Assembly (NCBI GenBank): GCA_020912385.1 | Contig: CP087212.1 | Coordinates: 2,232,001-2,296,000, forward strand | Origin: Neofusicoccum parvum | Lineage: Eukaryota > Ascomycota > Dothideomycetes > Botryosphaeriales > Botryosphaeriaceae | Direction of reading: 5' to 3' | Length of the DNA: 64,000 nt | Shown here: positions 56,878-64,000 of the stretch, one piece after another | Layout: each line of letters opens with the position of its first letter | Numbering within the stretch: position 1 is the first letter of the stretch | Position numbers and translations under genes: made by a program | The notes under the pieces: generated by a model | Databases searched by the model: none | What the model was told of the DNA's origin: nothing | The model's input: the letters and a program-made list of their open reading frames with translations, nothing else

Positions 56878-58989
56878 ATGGATTCGAGTCACCCAGGAGC
56901 GCAGGCGGACATGCGGCCTCCAACAACAGTGGATGCAGGGCGGGGGTATCCAGAATATCAGTACCGGCCCCTTGAAAGCGATCGCCACATCCGGCTGCTG
57001 AAGGTCCCCCGGAGTAACTGGTGGAGGGAATCCCAGAAAGCTTTGAGAGTACGGATGATGGGCGAAGACGATCTTGACGAATTGGTTGAATTGATCCGGA
57101 TGGCGACGAAAGGGGTGCTTTTCGCTAATCGGCTTGGTTCTCCGATACGCGAAGGCTGGCACCAAGCTCGAACAAAGCTATCTGAGACGGCACAAGCTCT
57201 GCAAAAACGTCGAGAACAGTCCGGTAAGCAAAGTCTTTCGAAACTAATTGCAAGCTTCGGCTACTTACACGACAAGTCAGATATCACCCTGGGCCCTTTC
57301 GAAATCATCCACGTGTCTCTTGACGGTGCTCCTCAATTTGAGGCCGTCTCGTACACTTGGGGGAGCAATGAGCCAGCCGCGAAAATTTCCATACGGGAAG
57401 GAGGCAAAATTCCCATCACGAAGAATCTTTTAGAAGCATTACCACGTCTCGCTGACGCGTCGCATACGCATTTCCTGTGGATTGACCAGATTTGCATCAA
57501 TCAAAAGGATGTGAAAGAACGTGGCAACCAGGTTAAACTGATGCGAGAGGTCTACAAAGGCGCTTTTGCGACATACATCTGGCTCACCTCGCCGAACGAC
57601 CCACGAGTTGCCGGACAGCAGGAAAGGCTTGCTTTGAGACCCGGCGAAGTGTCTCTCGCCAGACTCGTCATGAAATCCCTGGTTTCGCCGTCCTACTTCA
57701 AAGACATGTACAATGGTCGTGATCCGGAGCTTTCTGATGAGGGGTTCATCAAAAGAGTTGGATCTCTCAACGAGACCTCCGAAGCAATCAAGGCGATACT
57801 GGACAGGCCCTGGTTTTCGCGTGGCTGGACAGTTCAAGAATTTGTGTTCTCAAAGAAACCGGTATTCCTTCTGAAAAAAGGACGCATGCACCCCACGTTA
57901 CATCTGTCTCCAATGCTCAGAAACCGCGCCATGTTCGACGGGGAGACGGGTTCTGCTCGGCCAGTAGGTGCAAACACGAGACAGGTGATCCATCTCCGTG
58001 AACAGCAGAAGCAAGGCATCTCGGAAGATTGGAGAAACCTCGTGTGGATCCTTACAGCTCTTGGACCTAATTTCGAAACCTCGGAGCTCAGAGACCGTAT
58101 CTTTGCGTATCTTGGAATTTGGAAACCCAATGGATTTGAGGTCGACTACGAGCAGCCAGTTCAAACTATGTTTCAACACTTCACGGAGTGCTTAGTCCAG
58201 GAGACAAAGTCATTAGACTTTCTCGGCTCAGTTGCATTAGATCGTCAGCCAAAGTTTTCACAGCTTTCAACGCTCCCATCATGGGTGCCTGACTGGACAG
58301 CAGGAGTGGAGGAGCCTTCGACTGTTTGGTTCAGACCTCCCGGCGAACAAGTATGGGATGCATGCCTTGGGAGAGCTCATATTCACTCGAATACCAACAA
58401 CAAAGATCGATTAATTGTTCATGGCAAAGCTTTTGACAAGGTAGAGTGGATAGCGGCGTCCAAAATCAGCGAGTCTCTTCTTGACCCCGACATGCAATAC
58501 ATCACAGCAAGAACGCCGCACAATCGCCCATCCTTATATTACATGACGAGGATCGGTATGTTGGAAGCTATCTGGGACCTGGTACCGCAAGAGTTCAGGA
58601 TCATGATTCACGATGAAGAGATGTTTGAGCTGTCACCAAATGAGATTCTGGAATCGTGGTATTCCATCTTGGCTAAGGACCAATTTGAAATCATCCCAGA
58701 ACCTATCGAAATTTTCAAATTTCAGAGTTTTCTCAACTTGCTGTCCAGCGTGGGCAACCGAAGCATCATGGCGAGTGCAGGTGGAAGAGTGGCGTGGGTA
58801 CGGAGCTGCTGCCAAGCAGGTGACGTTATTGCAATGCTGCATGGATGTTCCGTTCCAGTTGTACTAAGGGAGGTGCGTCCGGACTCTCGAATATACCAGG
58901 TAGTGGGAGATTGCTACATGGATGGGATCATGCATGGGCAAGCAGTGTGTTGGGGAGAAGCAGAAGCAGACGAAATGATTCTTGTTTGA
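56878..58989 (+). CDS. HET-domain (heterokaryon incompatibility-type) protein
   Basis: Intronless gene of 703 aa. I start at the ATG at 56878; 33 nt upstream the frame is open but has only a TTG. The HET domain spans about 154-310, with its three conserved blocks: FEAVSYTWGSNEP, FLWIDQICINQKDVKERGNQVKLM, and the later DRPWFSRGWTVQEFVFSKK. The N-terminal 150 residues contain a helical, charged segment; the C-terminal 390 residues resemble the tails of other HET proteins (RDRIFAYLGI, LPSWVPDWTAG) without a known extra domain such as NACHT or WD40. HET proteins trigger cell death after fusion of unlike hyphae, but most family members are uncharacterised. A foldback repeat sits in its promoter. 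Confidence 0.93.
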   Translation: MDSSHPGAQADMRPPTTVDAGRGYPEYQYRPLESDRHIRLLKVPRSNWWRESQKALRVRMMGEDDLDELVELIRMATKGVLFANRLGSPIREGWHQARTKLSETAQALQKRREQSGKQSLSKLIASFGYLHDKSDITLGPFEIIHVSLDGAPQFEAVSYTWGSNEPAAKISIREGGKIPITKNLLEALPRLADASHTHFLWIDQICINQKDVKERGNQVKLMREVYKGAFATYIWLTSPNDPRVAGQQERLALRPGEVSLARLVMKSLVSPSYFKDMYNGRDPELSDEGFIKRVGSLNETSEAIKAILDRPWFSRGWTVQEFVFSKKPVFLLKKGRMHPTLHLSPMLRNRAMFDGETGSARPVGANTRQVIHLREQQKQGISEDWRNLVWILTALGPNFETSELRDRIFAYLGIWKPNGFEVDYEQPVQTMFQHFTECLVQETKSLDFLGSVALDRQPKFSQLSTLPSWVPDWTAGVEEPSTVWFRPPGEQVWDACLGRAHIHSNTNNKDRLIVHGKAFDKVEWIAASKISESLLDPDMQYITARTPHNRPSLYYMTRIGMLEAIWDLVPQEFRIMIHDEEMFELSPNEILESWYSILAKDQFEIIPEPIEIFKFQSFLNLLSSVGNRSIMASAGGRVAWVRSCCQAGDVIAMLHGCSVPVVLREVRPDSRIYQVVGDCYMDGIMHGQAVCWGEAEADEMILV

Positions 58990-59222
58990 GACAAAATATC
59001 TCATTGTAGATCGCTTCATTCTCGGCGATATACAATACCATATTTCTCCATTGTTACTTTCTCACCCAGCAGATGTTCGACAGCACTATCAAAAAGCAGA
59101 GCTGCTCCTGTTGCCATACTAGCAGCACATCATACATGCCGTTGCGCTCACCTTTGCTCAGTGTTTGCATCACGACCGCCAGGGCACGATGCACCCGCCC
59201 GTATCTTTACTACCTCGGCATC
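58990..59222. other. 3' flank of the HET gene
   Basis: Short spacer with no feature supported. Confidence 0.4.
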
Positions 59223-59606
59223 ATGCCGCGCACTGGCAGACAATCACGAGCATCAACAAACTCTGTCATAGCCAGCCACCAAGCTCGACAAACCTCACAA
59301 CGCTCCTCTCCGTACGACTCACCTATTCCGTTCAGCGAGAACCTCCATCCCCGCCCTTCCATCACTTCAACATCGTTGCTTCTGATGCTCTGGACATACC
59401 TGAAAACACCTTCAAAGCGCAGAGTAACTCAACAGACTTTGTGCTCACACGTGTTCCGGAGCCGTGTATTCCAAGACAAACCCTCACATCGCGCCCTGCA
59501 TCCACGCCCAAATCCCCTCGTTCCAGAATGGGAGCTATCTTTTGACGACGCGGTGTGCCAGACCGAGTGGTCCGTAGTCACCGCCTTTGACGAGCAGCCA
59601 CCGTAA
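59223..59606 (+). CDS. hypothetical small protein, 127 aa
   Basis: Open frame from the ATG at 59223 (MPRTGRQSRASTNSVIASHQ). The N-terminal part is Ser/Arg-rich; the end (LVPEWELSFDDAVCQTEWSV) looks protein-like. An intron in the middle is possible because the region around residues 60-95 is less convincing. No domain, signal peptide or homologue is recognised. It converges on the histidine kinase gene with about 120 bp between stops. It could also be noncoding. Confidence 0.3.
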   Translation: MPRTGRQSRASTNSVIASHQARQTSQRSSPYDSPIPFSENLHPRPSITSTSLLLMLWTYLKTPSKRRVTQQTLCSHVFRSRVFQDKPSHRALHPRPNPLVPEWELSFDDAVCQTEWSVVTAFDEQPP

Positions 59607-59724
59607 AGAATATGCTGGGCGCAACTGGTAGGCGCTCACGTTTTCACATCCGCCTGCGCTCCCGTCTCGCCAGCCAGACCAGCTCAGCTGGAACGAGCAA
59701 AGCCGAGCGACGGACCGCCCTGCA

Positions 59725-62700
59725 TCACGCAACCCCCCTCTTCCCAAGCACCAGCTCTTTGAGCTTCGCCAGCGGCACCGGCTTCATCAGATACGTGTCC
59801 GCGCCGCTCGCGAACGCCTCCCTCTGGCTGCAGCTGGCGCCCAGGCCGGTCAGCGCGACGATGTGGCACCGCCGCACCCTGGCGCAGCGCTCGTCGGCGC
59901 GGATCTCGCGCGTGGCCTCGAAGCCGTCCATGACGGGCATCGACATGTCCATGAAGACGTACTCGAACGGCTGGCGCGTGGCGACGGCGGCGGCGGCGGC
60001 GCGCCAGGCCTCGACGGCCTCGAGGCCGTTGCTGGCGGTTTGGTAGGTGCAGCGCAGCTTGGTCAGGTAGGTGGTGAGGATCTTGCGGTTGACGCTGTTG
60101 TCGTCGACGACCAGGATGTGTGGCGGCGGCCGCTGCTGCGGAGGCGGCAGGATCGTTGCTGCGGCCAGACTGGCTTTGGTGGCCGTGGTGGCGCTGTCGA
60201 GGCGGGTGGTGGGCGTGGAGACTGAGAGCTCTGTTGAGCGGGTCAACGGGGGCCTCGTTGGATCACCGCCTGCTTCTTTTTCTTTCTCTTTCCCTCCTCC
60301 TTCTCCTCCTCCTCTCTTTCCTTCTTCTCTTTCTCCTCCTCCTGCTTCTCCTCCTCCTTTCCTTTTCTCTCTTGGTTCTTGTTCTCCGCGTGCCGCATGG
60401 CGGGCAAACACCGTCGTGATCGTCCACTCAAGTTTCCGCGGACCAAATGGCTGGACTATGAATGTGGCGTTCTGGAACATGGCCGTCAGCTTCTGGCGCG
60501 CGGTCGGGGCAGAGTTGCACAGCACAATCAGCGGCATGCCGGCTGCCGCGTCACCGCGCTCCAATTCCAGCGCCGCGTCGATGGTCGTGAGCACGTCGAC
60601 CCCCAGCCAGGTCTTGGCCATTGCCATGAACGCCGGCAGCAGCGAGTTCCCCGCGGCGTCCAGCTCCAGGACGGTGACCGCCTTCCCACGCAAGGCCTCA
60701 ACCGATCTGCTTTTCCTGTCCGTCCCGGCCGCCGCCGCCACCACCGCCGCCGCCGCCGCGGCCTCGTGCAGCGGCCTGCTGGAGCTGGTCGGGATGGTGA
60801 TGCCGATCAGCGTGCCGACGCCCCGCGTGCTCTCGACGCTGACGGTGCCGTGCAGCTCCCTCACCAGGTGCCGCACGATGCTCAGGCCCAGGCCGACGCC
60901 GGCCGACAGCGGGTTCTCCTGGGCGTAGGGCGTGAACAGCTGGCGGCGGAGGTAGTCGGCGCTCATGCCGCAGCCGGTGTCGCGCACCGAGAAGCGGATG
61001 TCGGTGCCGCCGGCGGGCGTGGCCACGGTGCGCAGCGCCGCCACGATGGAGCCGCGCGCCGTGTACTTGAGCGCGTTGCCGAACACGTTCATCACGATCC
61101 GCCGCCACGCTCCTGCTTCCGTCCGCAGGTGCCAGCCCGCCCGCTTCTCGATGTCGACCGTCACGAGCACCGGCGGGTTTCCGGGCGGCTTGCCGGCGTC
61201 CTCGTTGTTGTCGGCGTGGTGGTCCTTGTCCCACAGCTTCGTGGACGCCTGCGCGGCGTGCCCGACGTACGCGCCCTCGACGACCTCCTCGACCAGCCGC
61301 GCGAGATCGACCTCAGACGAGAGCGCCGAGTCCGGCGGCGCCTCCGACGACGAGGACGAGGCGTGGTGCGGCGGCGGCCGGCGGTCGTCCTTGACGAGGC
61401 TGTTGATCTTGGCGTAGTCCAGGAGGTGCGCGGTGGTGTCGATGAGCGTGGTCGCGCACGACTTGATCATGGCGATCAGCTGCCGCTGGTCGGGGTCCTG
61501 TGGCGTCTCGTCCAGCAGCTCGGCGCTGGCCATGATGCCGTGCAGCGGCGAGCGCAGCTCGTGGCTGATGGACGAGATGAAGTCGCCCTTGGCCGCGCTG
61601 GTCACCAGCGCGTCCAGCCGCGCCACCTCGATCATGATCGAGTTGCTGAACGCCGATATGTACGCCATGTCACCCTCGGCGAACGAATGCATTGGATCCG
61701 TCGTCCACCCGATCGCCGCCGCGTGCCATGTTGAACGGTGGTAGTCCCAGAGCGGGAGGAAGAGGAGGGAACGAGCCTGTGGGATGATGTGGAGCAGCTG
61801 CTCAATGTCGTCTTTCGACGCCTGCCGCTCGGAATTCGCCCGTTCTCCCTGGCGCCCGGCGTTCTCGTCGGCAGGTCGCGCTCCACATGATATTTGACCC
61901 TGTTCGTCGGCGTGGATCAGGCGGCCGCAAGGGTTGCTGCGGATCAGGCGTTGGAGAAGCGCCTCCGAGACTTTGAAATCTTGGTGTATGGGCGCAGTTT
62001 GGGACCCGGTGGAGTACCCTAGTATTTCACACGCAATGCTATTCTCGTTGGCGTCTTCCGCCGCTGTTCCGGGGGAAGTGTCTGCGTTCGGGCGGCTGTT
62101 GGTGCTGCGAAGCGCACCGAAGCCTGCTGGGCACGCATCTAGGAATATGAGACCCTCTATGGATGTTCCCTCGCGGATGAGGCTGGCTGCCCGCAAGAAT
62201 GGTATCTTGGAATCCCTAGGTAATGGCGATGGTTTCGGCGGAGGTAGGTCGGGACTTGGAGCTTCTCCCAATCCGAACTTGCGCGGATCCCCCTGACGGT
62301 CTGGCAGATCTGCATCCGAAGCGGAGCTCGGTGATGGGGTGCAGAATATTTCTGCGTCGCTAGACCCCGGGCTTAGATAATTTGGAGATGCTTGATTGCT
62401 GCCGTTGAGTGGAACAGCGCGTGCCGGTGTGCGGTGGTTGTCTTGTGGTGAGCCTCGCAGACTTGAGCAATCTTCTACGAAGACACTCAGCCCGTTGATC
62501 AACCGCTCGGCTCTCTCGCATAGCTGTTTAGTTTTGCGCAGGCCAAGATAGTCCATGATGTTCTGCGCTATCTCTGCCATGATCAGCGTGGCATTTTCGT
62601 CAAAGTCGTCCCGCACATTTGAGTCAACCGCGGAATATGATCCGATGACGAGTCCTGTGGATGTACGTAGGGGTACTGCGAGGTATGAGCGTATGTGAGG

Positions 62701-63165
62701 CCAGCTGGTTACCAGTGGATTGGCACAGAAAACTGGGTCTTTGCGGAGATCTCGAATATGGAGTCTTTTATGATCGGCTTGTGTATTAGAATCATTCCAG
62801 GCGTGTTTTCCCGTTACATCGATAAAGTATTTCATCGCATGCAGGCACATAGACGTTGGCTCGGAAGTCGACATGACTCCGAGGCACAACTGATCCGTTT
62901 CTGTAAATTTTTCTTGGCGGTAGGGGAGAGTGGGCGTGGACTCGGAGATGATGTACTGCCACTGCTGGCCGATCAAAGACGTGAATGCTCGGTCACACTG
63001 TAACCGCAGAGGCCCAGCCTGCGTGAGAGCAGTAATAACGGCGTCGCCAGGCAGGAAGAGCTCAGACATTCTGGACTGGTGGCCTCTACCATCGAAATGG
63101 ATCCCAGCAGCGTCACAGTAACTGGCAGCGGCCTTGGTCAGCTTTTCTTTTGCAGGATCAGACAT
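59725..63165 (-). CDS. hybrid histidine kinase (GAF-HisKA-HATPase-REC)
   Basis: Single exon, 1146 aa, from the ATG at 63165; an in-frame stop lies 40 nt upstream. Residues about 35-230 form a GAF-like sensor region (LFLPGDAVITALTQAG, YIISESTPTLPY, IRSYLAVPLRTSTGLVIGSYSAVD). The dimerisation/phosphoacceptor helix has His535 in FISSISHELRSPLHGIMASAELL. The ATPase has N697 in FGNALKYTARG, DTGCGMSADYL and GVGLGLSIVRHL. The receiver domain (about 1005-1140) has VVDDNSVNRKIL, the phospho-acceptor Asp1073 in YVFMDMSMPVMDG and a late Lys in YLMKPVP. All phosphorelay residues are present, so it should autophosphorylate and pass phosphate to a Ypd1-type carrier. No transmembrane helix, so a cytosolic sensor. 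A Lys/Glu/Gly low-complexity linker (about 923-970) precedes the receiver. Confidence 0.95.
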   Translation of the reverse strand: MSDPAKEKLTKAAASYCDAAGIHFDGRGHQSRMSELFLPGDAVITALTQAGPLRLQCDRAFTSLIGQQWQYIISESTPTLPYRQEKFTETDQLCLGVMSTSEPTSMCLHAMKYFIDVTGKHAWNDSNTQADHKRLHIRDLRKDPVFCANPLVTSWPHIRSYLAVPLRTSTGLVIGSYSAVDSNVRDDFDENATLIMAEIAQNIMDYLGLRKTKQLCERAERLINGLSVFVEDCSSLRGSPQDNHRTPARAVPLNGSNQASPNYLSPGSSDAEIFCTPSPSSASDADLPDRQGDPRKFGLGEAPSPDLPPPKPSPLPRDSKIPFLRAASLIREGTSIEGLIFLDACPAGFGALRSTNSRPNADTSPGTAAEDANENSIACEILGYSTGSQTAPIHQDFKVSEALLQRLIRSNPCGRLIHADEQGQISCGARPADENAGRQGERANSERQASKDDIEQLLHIIPQARSLLFLPLWDYHRSTWHAAAIGWTTDPMHSFAEGDMAYISAFSNSIMIEVARLDALVTSAAKGDFISSISHELRSPLHGIMASAELLDETPQDPDQRQLIAMIKSCATTLIDTTAHLLDYAKINSLVKDDRRPPPHHASSSSSEAPPDSALSSEVDLARLVEEVVEGAYVGHAAQASTKLWDKDHHADNNEDAGKPPGNPPVLVTVDIEKRAGWHLRTEAGAWRRIVMNVFGNALKYTARGSIVAALRTVATPAGGTDIRFSVRDTGCGMSADYLRRQLFTPYAQENPLSAGVGLGLSIVRHLVRELHGTVSVESTRGVGTLIGITIPTSSSRPLHEAAAAAAVVAAAAGTDRKSRSVEALRGKAVTVLELDAAGNSLLPAFMAMAKTWLGVDVLTTIDAALELERGDAAAGMPLIVLCNSAPTARQKLTAMFQNATFIVQPFGPRKLEWTITTVFARHAARGEQEPREKRKGGGEAGGGEREEGKRGGGEGGGKEKEKEAGGDPTRPPLTRSTELSVSTPTTRLDSATTATKASLAAATILPPPQQRPPPHILVVDDNSVNRKILTTYLTKLRCTYQTASNGLEAVEAWRAAAAAVATRQPFEYVFMDMSMPVMDGFEATREIRADERCARVRRCHIVALTGLGASCSQREAFASGADTYLMKPVPLAKLKELVLGKRGVA

Positions 63166-64000
63166 TCGGCAACTCGCCTGGCCACCTCTCTGAGCCGGAC
63201 TCGCTCATTCATATTTGAACAGTTGTCCATTTTCAAGGCTGGTCTTGATCTGGCATCCAACGTGGACTGCCCTGGCGCTAGAGCGTGCGCTATAGCGCGG
63301 GACAAACAGATGTAGAGGATTCTGCGCGTGTATCAAATACTCCGCGTGTGGGTACAGGGTCTAAACAAATCTGTATGTTTTGCTACTGGTCTTAGGACAT
63401 CTTTGTGCCGTCTCGGACACATCTTGGGTTCGTTAATGATCTTCAAGGAATATTCCGTTGTTGTGGCCCTGCTACAACTCGATTGGATAGCAGACCCAGT
63501 GAAGGGGCGTTCCTAACTAAATACGGTATGCAATCATGAGATTTTGAAACCTTGTCTAGCGGATCCACCTCCGGCGACAGATCAAATTCCTGGAGAACCC
63601 CATTCTTATCTAACAAAAACATGCACCCAAAAGTGGGCACGTACACGGCGCACAAATCTTGTACGCTTTTGATACATATTAGACGCAGCCTGTGGTAGGA
63701 CGTGCAAGAATCTCAGATCGAAAATCAAGACGTCGTGGGGAAGCCTGGACGCAAATCCGAGAGGCTGCGGGAAAGTCACGCAATCCACTTGCCCGGCGAG
63801 CGAACGGAAACAGTTGCGTCACAATGCCTGAATTCGTGCCATTTGCGCTAACTCGTCTCGCTTTTAGGTCACGATGGTACTACTATCACACTCTGTTCCA
63901 TCGTGATCCTGATGCCGCTTGCGTCTGCTGCCGCGTCTGGCCCATTGCGTTGGCGGCGGCGGCGGCGGCGGTGCGAACACACTTCGTGAGAATGCGCGTG
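63166..64000. other. upstream region of the histidine kinase, window edge
   Basis: No gene is supported to the window end. A (GGC)6 microsatellite lies at 63952-63971. Confidence 0.45.
63952..63971. repeat. GGC trinucleotide repeat
   Basis: Six uninterrupted GGC units plus two bases, at the end of the window. It might be coding in a gene that begins beyond the edge. Confidence 0.7.

Overview
The window is nuclear DNA of a filamentous ascomycete (Pezizomycotina, possibly Dothideomycetes). The evidence is short introns (about 45-110 nt, GT-AG with two GC-AG), GC-rich third codon positions, and families restricted to or typical of moulds: a HET-domain protein, a fungal rhodopsin-domain (PTH11-like) membrane protein, a hybrid histidine kinase, GH92, and a cytochrome b5-acyl-CoA dehydrogenase fusion. 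I assembled exon models by hand. Every multi-exon model given closes to a whole number of codons in one open frame, which is the main internal support for the splice sites.

Layout: 0-5 kb holds a proline-rich AT-hook/membrane protein (+) converging on a patatin-type lipase (-). 5-9.4 kb is a long gene-poor stretch. 9.4-21 kb has three minus-strand genes: a rhodopsin-domain receptor-like protein, a Kha1-type K+/H+ antiporter and a secreted GH92 mannosidase with a curious in-frame membrane tail after its stop. 21-36 kb is metabolic and looser: cupin, zinc alcohol dehydrogenase, cytochrome b5-acyl-CoA dehydrogenase, FAD monooxygenase and a secreted lysozyme-like protein, separated by long spacers. 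37-51 kb is a dense housekeeping block: mitochondrial aspartyl-tRNA synthetase, NudC, AP180 clathrin adaptor (divergent from nudC), PBDC1/Chp1, a Ste6-like full ABC transporter and the Swp1/ribophorin II subunit of oligosaccharyltransferase. 51-64 kb is accessory again: a 2OG-Fe(II) dioxygenase, an allantoate/pantothenate-type MFS transporter, a foldback (MITE-like) repeat, a HET-domain gene, a small hypothetical gene and a hybrid histidine kinase.

The genes do not form one pathway. The 37-51 kb block is likely syntenic core genome (protein synthesis, secretion and trafficking, mating-factor export). The flanks carry secreted enzymes, sensing and incompatibility genes plus repeats. I found no complete transposon, no rRNA, no CRISPR and no tRNA gene that I could support. 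The most unusual signals are the GH92 stop-plus-transmembrane arrangement, the AT-hook/membrane-anchor protein, the foldback repeat family (56.5 kb, half copy at 34.6 kb), a perfect 26-bp palindrome at 24.1 kb and a 33-G run inside a GH92 intron.
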